From the NCBI RefSeq assembly GCF_013141775.1, contig NZ_WHOB01000095.1, positions 1 through 52,412 of the forward strand: a stretch of DNA of 52,412 nt, read 5' to 3'. The notes under the pieces were generated by a model. It ran no database searches. It was not told the origin of the DNA and saw nothing but the letters and a program-made list of their open reading frames with translations. Source of the stretch: Paenibacillus phytohabitans. Lineage in GTDB: Bacteria > Bacillota > Bacilli > Paenibacillales > Paenibacillaceae. Shown piece by piece: positions 1-8,400 of the stretch (the stretch's first letter is position 1; every line of letters begins with the position of its first letter). The translations under genes were made by a program, and so were the position numbers.

Positions 1-51
1 TTCTAGGTGCGAAAGTTGAGTTATTATATATAACAAGGCAACAAATAAAAA

Positions 52-93
52 AGAACAAATGTTCTTGTTTTATTGGCTTTAGCACAGTAAAAT
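52..93 (+). promoter_or_regulatory. LexA-type operator overlapping a SigA-type promoter
   Basis: The palindrome AGAACAAATGTTCT at 52-65 contains GAAC-N4-GTTC, the core of the Bacillota LexA (DinR) box, and sits in the AT-rich flank typical of such boxes. It abuts a -35 element TTGTTT (65-70), followed by a 17-bp spacer and a -10 element TAAAAT (88-93). The operator would therefore block the promoter that feeds the small gene starting at 115. SOS control is an inference from this geometry. Confidence 0.6.
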
Positions 94-114
94 ACATTTG
101 AAGGGAGGTGTACT

Positions 115-297
115 ATGGCGACTTATATAGTAAATACCAATACAAAGGAAGTTCACAAAACCGCTAAAGTAGAGTCACGCTGCAGAATTAATGAAATCAA
201 ACCCCAACATAGAATCGATACAGACAATGCCCCGTTTTACTTTGCTCAAGGATATAATGGCTGTAAATGGTGCTATCCAGAAAAGAATACTGGGTAA
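115..297 (+). CDS. Small cysteine-containing hypothetical protein, probably SOS-controlled
   Basis: This encodes a 60-residue protein of unknown function. The start is supported by a strong SD, AAGGGAGGTG, four bases before the ATG. The protein is hydrophilic and has no membrane segment. It has one Cys near residue 23 and a C-terminal CKWC pair, so metal binding is possible but not shown. A LexA-type box overlaps its promoter and an intrinsic terminator follows directly, so it looks like a monocistronic unit. It lies in the accessory region beyond ssrA. I do not recognise the family well enough to assign a role. Confidence 0.7.
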   Translation: MATYIVNTNTKEVHKTAKVESRCRINEIKPQHRIDTDNAPFYFAQGYNGCKWCYPEKNTG

Positions 298-309
298 GCT
301 ATATAAATT

Positions 310-360
310 AAATGAACCCGTATCTTCAAACCTTATGGTTTAAGATTACGGGTTCATTTT
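310..360 (+). terminator. Intrinsic terminator of the small Cys gene
   Basis: Long inverted repeat: the arm AAATGAACCCGTA pairs with TACGGGTTCATTT, with inner pairing AAACC/GGTTT, followed by T residues. It starts 13 bases after the stop codon and could work in both directions. Confidence 0.75.
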
Positions 361-401
361 ATGAATGACTATATCTTTCTTCTATTAATCCGTGTAGAAC
401 T

Positions 402-440
402 CCTTTCCCAAAAAGGGCCTTAACCCCTTGGTGGGAAAGG
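402..440 (-). terminator. Possible terminator hairpin downstream of the zeta-type gene
   Basis: Nine-base perfect arms CCTTTCCCA and TGGGAAAGG enclose a second, smaller hairpin (AAGGG/CCCTT on the minus strand, followed by T5). The two structures exclude each other, so it may be a weak or conditional terminator for the gene ending at 502. Confidence 0.35.
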
Positions 441-501
441 GATTTTAGAAACTGAGGCGTGGACGTGCAGAGCCACAATTCGGCGGGGGTTACTGCTGGA
501 A

Positions 502-1077
502 TTACAAGTACAATTCCAAAGCTCCCCTGGCCCACACAGGAATCTCATCTCGGCAAAAGCTAATGTGTGAACGTTTAATTTCCGCCACAACTTCAGGTTC
601 ACTGGTGTTGTCGATAATGGTGACTTCATCTGAAATCTCCATGGCAGGCATCAGGTTACTTAAAGATTGGCCATATCTCCACCGGATATCTTCTTCCGCA
701 ATCCAGTGCCCTCCCTGCTCCACTCTTGAAGCTACCCGATCAATATGCATTTGCACATCCTGCAAACCAATATAATACATGACGACTTTATAACCTTGTT
801 CCTTAGCTGCCTTCATATGACGTAAAACAAAACTCCCCGACAGAGTAGTTTCTATAGCAAAATTTTCCTTCCGCCTGATTGATTTCCTTATTTGCTTTAC
901 AGCTTCTCGTCCGGCAGACAGGTCGACACTTCTGGGATCCTCCGGCTTAATCCTTTTGGCGATCTGGTCAGGATCAATAATGGTTCCAACATAATCCCTC
1001 ATTTGAAAACTGATTGTGCTTTTCCCGGCTCCATTAGTGCCAGCAAAAACCGTCATTACAGACTCCCAATCAGTCAT
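502..1077 (-). CDS. Zeta-toxin-type P-loop kinase
   Basis: This is a 191-residue P-loop protein of the zeta toxin / predicted ABC-type ATPase group (COG4185-like). Walker A is GTNGAGKST at about residues 13-21. A DPDQIA segment with a conserved acidic residue and an ETTLSG motif follow, in the order typical of zeta kinases, which phosphorylate UDP-sugar precursors. The ATG at 1077 overlaps the end of the upstream small gene by 8 bases, which suggests translational coupling. A TTG at 1086 is a less likely start. With its small partner it has a toxin-antitoxin layout. Toxicity is inferred from the family; members of this chromosomal subgroup are poorly characterised. Confidence 0.8.
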   Translation of the reverse strand: MTDWESVMTVFAGTNGAGKSTISFQMRDYVGTIIDPDQIAKRIKPEDPRSVDLSAGREAVKQIRKSIRRKENFAIETTLSGSFVLRHMKAAKEQGYKVVMYYIGLQDVQMHIDRVASRVEQGGHWIAEEDIRWRYGQSLSNLMPAMEISDEVTIIDNTSEPEVVAEIKRSHISFCRDEIPVWARGALELYL

Positions 1078-1267
1078 GACTAACAAGCTCAGTGCGATTT
1101 CCGGCTACATCGTAAGTAATCTCGAATTTTTGCCCAGTGGCATCTTCACGTATCCGTTTGCCATCTTTTATATAATAAATGGAGGCTCCAGCCTTTTTGG
1201 CCTCTGCTACTGCATGCTGATTGGCCTTTTTCAATAACCGTTGCAATTCTTCTCTTTGGGGCAGCAT
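1070..1267 (-). CDS. Small partner protein of the zeta-type kinase (putative antitoxin)
   Basis: A 65-residue, Lys/Arg/Glu-rich protein. The N-terminal half should form an amphipathic helix (EELQRLLKKANQ). The C-terminal half contains YYIKDGKRIRED, resembling the short beta hairpin found in small proteins encoded just before COG4185 kinases. A GAGGTG ribosome site lies about nine bases before the ATG. The stop codon overlaps the kinase start, so the two are made from one mRNA. An AT-rich stretch with TATAAT at 1309-1314 (minus strand) may be the promoter. The antitoxin role rests on position and overlap only. Confidence 0.65.
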   Translation of the reverse strand: MLPQREELQRLLKKANQHAVAEAKKAGASIYYIKDGKRIREDATGQKFEITYDVAGNRTELVSHD

Positions 1268-1351
1268 TAGGATAACACCTCGCTCGGATTCCGAATTTAT
1301 TTTATAATATTATAACACAATCCTTACGGTTAAATAATTCGTCCGTATACG

Positions 1352-1894
1352 CTATTCAAGGTCTTCTTCTTCCAGGTATCCTAAATAATCGCTATACAAC
1401 TCCATCATCCCATCTCCGAACCCCCAGCCAATGCTCTGACTGCTTCGCGTCAGTTCGTTGCATAGATCTACAAACTCTTCTTCTAATTGATTGTCCACAA
1501 TATACTTTAAAGCCTGTTCAAATATACTTGAAATAGTACGATAGAATTTTTCATCATCTATGTCTCCATATGAAAGCGTAAAGTCTACTCCACATTCCAC
1601 TGTAAAAATCATTAGCTCTGCAATTTGCCCCTTATTTGTTGAGACATTACTAAAGTCTTTTATTGCTTGCTTCATAATCTGGTATCGCAGAATCTCTCCC
1701 TTGTGGACGAATTCCTTCTCAATAATTTTCTTGTACTTGTCTAAGACTTCCTCACTATCAGGAAATAGTATTGAAAAATAGTGCTCCTGAATGATCGGAT
1801 ATATCTTGGTCATATTCAAGATTTCAGCCTCAAGCTCTTCCCTCGTTAGATTCTTTAAATGCTTTTTAATGGTTGAGTTACTTAATTTCAGCAT
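1352..1894 (-). CDS. DUF6155 family protein
   Basis: A 180-residue acidic helical protein matching my memory of the DUF6155 family: an N-terminal KLSNSTIKKHLKNLT-like helix, a central segment on a VECGVDFT...GDID pattern, and a C-terminal GWGFGD motif. The start ATG at 1894 has AAGGAG nine bases upstream; longer in-frame starts lack a ribosome site. No signal peptide or membrane segment is visible. The biochemical function of the family is unknown to me. It is convergent with nothing and divergent from the helicase remnant at 2047. Confidence 0.75.
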   Translation of the reverse strand: MLKLSNSTIKKHLKNLTREELEAEILNMTKIYPIIQEHYFSILFPDSEEVLDKYKKIIEKEFVHKGEILRYQIMKQAIKDFSNVSTNKGQIAELMIFTVECGVDFTLSYGDIDDEKFYRTISSIFEQALKYIVDNQLEEEFVDLCNELTRSSQSIGWGFGDGMMELYSDYLGYLEEEDLE

Positions 1895-2046
1895 TACTAT
1901 GATCTCCTTAATCCGGTTATAGTCCCCAATATTATTACTCAGCAACTTACAAGGTATAATATAAATAAAACGCGAGGACCAATCAATGGACAATATCGAG
2001 GACAAATACCAAAAGCCTAAGCAGCTCTAGAGGATTTTCATTAAGG

Positions 2047-2607
2047 GTGGTCCCCCGCTATACTCACTTTCAGATCAAGTCAGGGGAACAGGTTGCCGGA
2101 ATTCAGGACATCTATCAGCAGCTTGTAGACAATGAGGAGCGTAACACGCTTATTTTTGACGATTTGTTAACCTGCTTGGATGAAGGACGCTCTCCACTGC
2201 TTCTGGTTGAACGGACCGCTCATGCTGAATATTTTGCAGAGAGATTACACGCGTTTGCCAAAAACGTAATTGTGCTTAGGGGCGGAATGGGGAAAAAGCA
2301 AAGAGAAGCTCTACGCGCCCAAATTGCTTCTATTCCAGACGATCAGGAGCGTGTAGTTATCGCTACGGGTAAGCTAATCGGTGAAGGCTTCGATGACGCC
2401 AGACTGGACACCTTGTTCCTAGTCCATCCCATCTCCTGGACAGGCACCTTACAGCAATATGCTGGCCGCCTGCACCGGAGTCATGCGAATAAAGAAGAAG
2501 TGAAAATATATGATTATATTGACCTTCAGGTTCCAATGTTAATGGCGATGTTCAAGAAACGAGTGAAGGGATATCGGAGGATGGGGTATCGGGGGGCGGA
2601 GTTGTAG
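2047..2607 (+). pseudogene. C-terminal remnant of a superfamily II helicase
   Basis: The 186 residues match only the second RecA-like domain of a DEAD/DEAH helicase: LLLVERTAHAEYF, LRGGMGKKQRE, VIATGKLIGEGFD (motif V) and QQYAGRLHR (motif VI). Walker A, the DEAH box and all N-terminal domains are absent. The first possible start is a GTG inside conserved sequence, without a convincing SD, and the frame is interrupted upstream. The closest family I recall is the large restriction/TOTE-type helicase with an archaeo-eukaryotic primase domain; that attribution is tentative. It is read here as the 3' scar of a deleted defence or mobile-element gene. Confidence 0.7.
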
Positions 2608-2736
2608 GAAAGTGCTTCAAAATAGAGTGGGCATGCTTAACTAGTTGTTTATATCCCAACAAAGAACGTCAGTTTAAGCTCCTGTCAATAGGAAAATTAA
2701 TAACCGAATCACAAGACATCTACAAAAGATCAAACG

Positions 2737-2773
2737 GGAGCATTCGCTCATAGGATGCTCCTGCGTTTTTTCT
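2737..2773 (+). terminator. Intrinsic terminator downstream of the helicase remnant
   Basis: GGAGCAT pairs with ATGCTCC across an 11-base loop, followed by TGCG and a run of T. The gap 2608-2843 otherwise shows nothing. Confidence 0.6.
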
Positions 2774-2843
2774 TTCTCAAAGCATTGATCCCCTGCTCCG
2801 TTAACCTAGTAGCCTTCTATTATCAGCATAAAACAATCATTAT

Positions 2844-3198
2844 AAATGAAAAAAGACACCCCTAAAGGTGTCTTTCACTGATACTCCATATGGAGCCGAG
2901 GGGAGCCCGCCCCCCTGTCCGAAGATAACGGCACATAAGCTTCTACGAGTGTAGTTACAGTTTTGATCTCACCCTAGAAGCCCCCCGTAACCGGGTCCCC
3001 TTCGGGTCAGCCTGATTGTCTTCTTCAGCTCACCGCAGGCGAAGATGAGACAGCATATCCCACTACTTGTTAGCCCCTATCCCTGTCACATGGGCGATGC
3101 ATGGGCGATGCAGGGTAGAAGCACGCGCACAGTTTCTTAGGCTGCGAAAGCGTAGTTGTTTTGTTGTTTGCCGTTTAATAGGCTTTAGCGTTGATGAA
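2844..3198 (-). pseudogene. Partial, diverged copy of the tmRNA gene
   Basis: This 355-bp segment is a direct repeat of 4122-4464. It retains the tag reading frame unchanged (3137-3172, encoding GKQQNNYAFAA and a stop), the 3' acceptor strand, the T stem and the terminator hairpin. It lacks roughly the first 66 bases of tmRNA: the 5' acceptor strand, the D-loop region and the adjoining helix. The T loop is changed from TTCGACT to GGCGGGCT, so no normal tRNA-like domain can form. Eleven substitutions cluster in 48 bases (2965-3012), and an 11-base tandem duplication occurs near 3100. It cannot act as a complete tmRNA. Confidence 0.9.
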
Positions 3199-3224
3199 AC
3201 TTCTATCACTAAACAGGCAACGTA

Positions 3225-4052
3225 TTAAAGCTTGATAGACTTGATTTCATCTTCTCTAAGCCCTGTCGCCTTCGCTACAGCTGCATAATCCATCCCCATT
3301 GCCAGCAAGTTGCGAGCCACTTGAAGCTTACCCTCGATAATCCCAGCAGACTTTGCCCCTTCAACCATGGACGCTTCATCATGCAAATACTTCTGTCTAG
3401 CCTCATACAACCGTCTGGCCTCGGAATCCTGACTCAAATATTGCAGGGTATCCATTGCCTTCTCCAATCCTGGCTCATTCATCTTCAGCACCTCCCATTG
3501 TGATGTATCGGCACCTTTCAGAAACAGTAACCAATTGATCAGTCCGCCTTCAGACGGAATACTACGATCATCCAGCTTCGGCAATTCCAAGAAATGAACC
3601 TCTATGTCGTCAATCAAGGATATCCCTGTCCGGTCTTCCCGCAGATGAAATACGTTATGATATTGCTCATTCTTCAAGAACGCATAGTTTAGAATGTTAA
3701 TCGTTACGCATTTCTCAAGCTCTGGATACTTCTCGCCCTCACTGAGTTGACTTGCATACCGTTTGCTCCAATAAAAAAGCGTTCTTTTCTCTATGTCGTA
3801 CTTATTAAACAGTTGCATCTCTATATCAATCAGTTTACCTTCAGAGGTCTTGGCGTAAACATCAAAAATGGATTGTTTGTCGAGTGGATCGTCTTTATCC
3901 GTATAAGGATTCATCAGAATGATCTCAGTCAGCGGCGGCTCACCAGCTTCGGTGAAAATGCGGTTGAGAAACGCCAGCAGCACATCCTTATTGTTTTCGC
4001 TGCCAAATATCCGTTTGAATACGAAATCCACACGCGGGTCAAGCAAATCCAT
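3225..4052 (-). CDS. Rpn family recombination-promoting nuclease / putative transposase
   Basis: A 275-residue protein of the PD-(D/E)XK family formerly called transposase_31 (Rpn). The N-terminus LDPRVDFVFKRIFG is the family signature. The core FDVYAKTSEGKLIDIEMQ carries the expected D...E-x-Q nuclease residues. A C-terminal helical repeat region contains a LLAMGMDYAAVAKATGL segment common in the family. The ATG at 4052 is chosen because GGAG lies nine bases upstream; an ATG at 4067 has no SD. It is enclosed by the two ssrA-derived repeats, only 26 bases from the inner edge of the partial copy. Characterised Rpn enzymes increase RecA-independent recombination and cut DNA. Confidence 0.85.
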   Translation of the reverse strand: MDLLDPRVDFVFKRIFGSENNKDVLLAFLNRIFTEAGEPPLTEIILMNPYTDKDDPLDKQSIFDVYAKTSEGKLIDIEMQLFNKYDIEKRTLFYWSKRYASQLSEGEKYPELEKCVTINILNYAFLKNEQYHNVFHLREDRTGISLIDDIEVHFLELPKLDDRSIPSEGGLINWLLFLKGADTSQWEVLKMNEPGLEKAMDTLQYLSQDSEARRLYEARQKYLHDEASMVEGAKSAGIIEGKLQVARNLLAMGMDYAAVAKATGLREDEIKSIKL

Positions 4053-4125
4053 CGGCATCATCTCCATTCATTATTATTATATCATCTTTCAAGGAAACTG
4101 AGCTTTGAAGTAAATAACTAAAAAT

Positions 4126-4155
4126 GAAAAAAGACACCCCTAAAGGTGTCTTTCA
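4126..4155 (-). terminator. Intrinsic terminator of ssrA
   Basis: On the minus strand AAAGACACC-TTTA-GGGGTGTCTTT is followed by T residues. The same hairpin is copied at 2849-2878 in the partial duplicate. Confidence 0.9.
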
Positions 4156-4168
4156 CTGATACTCCATA

Positions 4169-4530
4169 TGGAGCCGAGGGGAGTCGAACCCCTGTCCGAA
4201 GATAACGGCACATAAGCTTCTACGAGTGTAGTTACAGTTTTGATGTCACCCGAGTATCGCCCCGTAACCGGCTATACGTTGGGTCAGCCTGATTGTCTTC
4301 TTCAGCTCACCGCAGGCGGAGATGAGACAGCGTATCCCACTACTTGTTAGCCCCTATCCCTGTCACATGGGCGATGCAGGGTAGAAGCACGCGCACAGTT
4401 TCTTAGGCTGCGAAAGCGTAGTTGTTTTGTTGTTTGCCGTTTAATAGGCTTTAGCGTTGATGAAGCGGACGCGTCCCCACTACTCGCTACTCATGCTCGA
4501 ACTATCCCCGTCGAATCCAAGAACGGCCCC
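4169..4530 (-). ncRNA. ssrA: tmRNA
   Basis: Transfer-messenger RNA of about 362 nt, which rescues stalled ribosomes together with SmpB. The 5' strand GGGGCCG pairs with the 3' strand CGGCTCC to form the acceptor stem, with discriminator A at 4169; CCA is not encoded. The T arm has the normal TTCGACT loop. The tag frame at 4403-4438 reads GGC AAA CAA CAA AAC AAC TAC GCT TTC GCA GCC TAA. The degradation tag is thus (A)GKQQNNYAFAA, ending in the hydrophobic -FAA recognised by ClpXP-type proteases. A helix GTAT/ATAC encloses a CCG-GTTA-CGG hairpin in the pseudoknot region. smpB lies just upstream. Confidence 0.95.
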
Positions 4531-4556
4531 TCATTAGAAAGGGCGCTTCGGATTAA

Positions 4557-4648
4557 CGGATCAATGACAAGCATAAATGCTGATCCGGTTCACAGCTATC
4601 TTGATCAAGATGGCTGTTCAGAAGCAATAAGTTTACTTACACAGTATA
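4557..4648 (-). promoter_or_regulatory. ssrA promoter and structured 5' leader
   Basis: A -10 element TATACT lies at 4643-4648 on the minus strand, with a weak -35. Transcription would begin near 4636, giving a pre-tmRNA leader of about 105 nt. The leader contains a 26-bp near-perfect palindrome centred on TGATCA (4592-4617, one mismatched pair) and a second stem CGGATC/GATCCG enclosing AGCAT/ATGCT (4558-4588). These may guide 5' processing or act as an operator. There is no T-run, so the palindrome is not a clear smpB terminator. Confidence 0.45.
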
Positions 4649-4731
4649 GCACATTTATCAACACTTTAACACGTAGGTTAAAGGAATTGAAGGTCGAATC
4701 TGGAACAATTGGGCGCCAGGTGGTTACCAGT

Positions 4732-5211
4732 CTAGCGGGCGATCTTCTGCTTATCGCGCAGCACACGCTGGATATCACGCTGAGCATCACGCTTCGCGGC
4801 GGAATCGCGCTTGTCGTATTCCTTCTTACCTTTACCAAGGCCGATCAGCAGCTTGGCATAGCCATTGCGCACATAAATCTTCAGCGGCACAATCGTGAAG
4901 CCATCCCGCTTCGAGGAACCAAGCAGCTTGTGAATCTGTTCCTTGTGCATAAGCAACTTGCGTGTACGTGTCGGATCGGTAGGATTGGCACGGTTCCCTT
5001 GTTCGAAAGGGCTGATATGCATATTGTGAATATGAATCTCACCATTACGGATGGTAGCAAAAGCGTCCCCGATATTAGCGCGGCCGTTACGCAGCGATTT
5101 GATCTCTGTACCCGTCAGAACCAAACCCGCTTCATACGTATCCTCAATAAAATAATCATGGGAAGCTTTTTTGTTCTGGGCAAGCACTTTCCCGTCTGCT
5201 TTTTTACCCAT
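4732..5211 (-). CDS. smpB: SsrA-binding protein SmpB
   Basis: This 159-residue protein binds the tRNA-like domain of tmRNA and places it in the A site of stalled ribosomes. It has the SmpB beta-barrel pattern: KKASHDYFIEDTYEAG, GTEIKSLR, HNMHISPFEQGN and the LIGLGKGKKEYDKR region. It ends in the basic tail KRDAQRDIQRVLRDK that enters the mRNA channel. The ATG at 5211 has AAGGAG eight bases upstream; the GTG nine bases earlier overlaps that ribosome site. Its RNA partner ssrA lies 201 bases downstream and rnr lies upstream, a classic Bacillota arrangement. Confidence 0.97.
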   Translation of the reverse strand: MGKKADGKVLAQNKKASHDYFIEDTYEAGLVLTGTEIKSLRNGRANIGDAFATIRNGEIHIHNMHISPFEQGNRANPTDPTRTRKLLMHKEQIHKLLGSSKRDGFTIVPLKIYVRNGYAKLLIGLGKGKKEYDKRDSAAKRDAQRDIQRVLRDKQKIAR

Positions 5212-5388
5212 GAAAGTCACTCCTTGAATCGAATTCCCGGCCTCTTATGAATGGACACCAGGTCTATATTGTATCAAAAGCCAAGCAGGCAGCGCAAGGA
5301 AGGATCACCCTATCCCGCAGCAATCATTTTGACATATGGGTGTCAGGAAGTACTGCGTTTCAGGTGAAATAGAAGTCCCCTTATATTC

Positions 5389-5422
5389 TAAAAAAGCACT
5401 GTCCCCCTAAAGGAACAGTGCC
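5389..5422 (-). terminator. Intrinsic terminator of rnr
   Basis: On the minus strand GCACTGTTCC-TTTA-GGGGACAGTGC is followed by T6, 15 bases after the rnr stop. smpB probably uses its own promoter in the 217-bp gap. Confidence 0.85.
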
Positions 5423-5437
5423 CTCTATTAATTCAGC

Positions 5438-8400
5438 CTAGGCCTGAGGTTTCTTCTTCCGCTTTCTGCGGCCGCCGCCCTCCGGATTACCGCTCTTGTC
5501 GCCAGCGCCTGCCGGTGCCGGATTAGTGGTCTCCACGTTGCCTGGAGTCACAGAAGTGCCGATGAAGACGCCGCCTTTCTTCTTCTTGCGGCGGCTCTTG
5601 CCCTCCGGCGCTGCGCCGTTGCCTTCGCTTCCGAAGCCGCTGCCGAGGTCCTCGCGGCTGCGGAACCGTGTGCTCGCGTCCACGCCGCGCAGCTCACCGC
5701 CCGCCTGCTCGGCTCCGCCCCCGCTTGGCGCGCCGTAGCCGCCCTTGCCGGAGCCGAAGCCGAAGGCAATGCCGCGTCCCCCGGCACTGCCTCCGCCGTC
5801 TCCGCCGCGGCCTCTGCCGCGCTCACGCTCGCGCGGAGCACCCGAACCGCCGGCTTCGCCCCGGCGGTCCGCCTTCGCAGCGCCGCCCGCTGCGGAGGCG
5901 GCAAGTGCACGCCGCGCTGCCGCTTCCGGCCCGCGGCCGCGCTTACGGCCGCCGCCTGCTGCGCCGCCATCTTCAGCCGGCGCTACGCCTGCGCGCGGCT
6001 CTTCACCAGCGCCAGCCTCAGCGGCGCCGCCCTTAACTGCCCCGCCAAAGACACCGGCGCCAGCGCTGCCGCTCTTGCCTTTACCTTTGGCGCCGAATCC
6101 AGCCGCACCGGCAGCTGCACCGCCGTTCTTGCCCTTCCCAGCGCCGCCTTTACCCGCACCGGTAGCTGCGCTGCCTGGCTTGCCTTTACGGCCCTTGCCC
6201 GCACCGCCGGCCTTACCTGCGAACGGCTTGCTGGCGCCACCGGCACCAGGGCGTCCGCCCTTGCCGCCGCGTCCGCCGTAGTTCCGGTGGTCGCCAGCCG
6301 CGCGTGGCTTCATATCAACCAGTTCGAAGTCGATCGTATGATCGTCCATGTTGACCTTGGCCACACGGATCTTCACCTCGTCACCGATGCGGAACACTTT
6401 GGAGGTACGCTCACCGATAAGGGCCATGTGCGCTTCATCGAAGTGGTAATAATCATCGCTCAGTGCACTAAGGCGGATCAGACCTTCCACGGTGTTATCC
6501 AGCTCGATGAACATTCCGAAGCTGGTCACGCTGCTGATCATTGCATCGAATTCTTCGCCTACCTTATCCTGCATGAACTCCGCTTTCTTCAGCTGCTCAG
6601 TGTCACGTTCAGCCTCTACCGCTACACGCTCGCGTTCGGAGGACTGCTGGGCGATATCCGGCATCCGCGAAGCCAGATACTCATGACGTTTCTCGGTCAG
6701 AGCTCCGCCATTCTCAAGCACCTCACGCATGACGCGGTGAATGACAAGGTCGGGATAACGGCGGATCGGTGAGGTGAAGTGGGAATAGAATTCTGCCGCC
6801 AGTCCGAAGTGGCCTGTACTCTCGGCATCATATTTCGCCTGCTTCATGGAGCGCAGCATCATCGTGCTGATCACCGTCTGCTCTTTGGTGCCTTGAATCT
6901 GCTCCAGCAGATCCTGCAGCGCACGCGGATGAACGGAATTGCCGCGACCCTTGACGTGGTAGCCGAAGTTAGCGGCGAAGGCCATGAAATTCTGCAGCTT
7001 CTCGGGGTCCGGATCTTCATGAATCCGGTACAGGAACGGCACCTTCAGCCAGTGGAAGTGCTCCGCTACAGTCTCATTAGCCGCGAGCATGAATTCCTCA
7101 ATAATCTGCTCCGCCACGGAACGCTCACGCTTCACGATATCGATAGCCTTACCTGCTTCATCCACGATGATTTTGCTTTCTTCAAAGTCGAAGTCAACAG
7201 CTCCGCGCCGCATCCGGGCATCGCGCAGCTTCATCGCAATTTCCTTCATCAGGCGGAAATCACCGATCAGCGGAGCGTAGCGCTCCAGCAGCTCAGGATC
7301 TTCATCTTCAACAATTTTGCGTACATCGGAGTATGTCATTCTCTCCTTGGTACGGATCACACTCGTGAACACATCATGCTTCACAACCTTCATGTGCTCG
7401 TCGAATTCCATTTCACAGGACATCGTCAGCCGGTCTACCTGCGGGTTCAAGCTACAGATCCCATTCGACAGCCGGTGCGGCAGCATGGGAATGACCCGGT
7501 CAACCAGATACACGCTGCAGCCGCGGTCATAAGCTTCTTTATCCAGCTCGGAGCCTTCGCGCACATAATAGCCTACATCGGCGATATGAACGCCCAGCTT
7601 ATAATGCCCGTTCTCCAGACGCTCAACGTTCACCGCATCATCCAGGTCCTTGGCATCCGCGCCGTCAATGGTCACAATGTTCAGTCCGCGCAGATCGCGG
7701 CGGCCTTGCTGGATAATCTCCTCGTCGGTAATGGAATCGGGTGCCTGCTCCGCTTCCGTCATCACCTCAGCCGGAAAAGCCTCCGGCAGCTGATGCTTGC
7801 GGATAACCGACAGAATATCCACGCCCGGGTCATCCTTATGACCGAGGATCTCGATAATTTCACCTTCAGCCGCAGCACGGCCTTCCGGATAGTTCACAAT
7901 GCGGACAACAACCTTTTCCCCGTCAACCGCTCCCTTGAAGGACTGCTTCGGAATGAAGATATCCCGGTTAATCCGCTTATCATCAGGCAGCACGAAGCCA
8001 TACGTCTCCAGGCTCTGGAATACGCCAACCGTCTGCGACACGCCTCTGATCAGAATCCGCTCTACTTCGCCTTCCATACGCCCGCCAGACGGGCTCTTCG
8101 AGGTAATGCGGATCAATACGATGTCACCGTTCATTGCACCCTTCAGATCATTGGCATGGATGTATACATCGGGATGATCACGGTCATCAGGTATCAGAAA
8201 AGCAAAACCCTTCGCATGGGCTTGCAGCCGTCCGCGCAGCAGATCCATCCGTTCCGGCACGCCATAACGGCTACCCCGGGTCAGAATAATCCGGCCGTCC
8301 TTTTCCAGCTCAATCAGCAGGCTCTCAAAAGCTTTGAATGCCTCGCTATCCTCAATTGCGAAATGGCTCACCAGTTCTTCATAAGTCAGTGGTTTATAAG

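Noticed and set aside
1..4530. Complete integrative element with attachment sites
   Set aside because: No integrase and no second short ssrA 3' repeat is visible inside the window; only the partial ssrA copy and accessory genes can be shown.
5745..6281. Pro/Ala/Arg-rich plus-strand frame
   Set aside because: It is the complement of the Gly/Ala-rich RNase R tail; the composition follows from the high GC.
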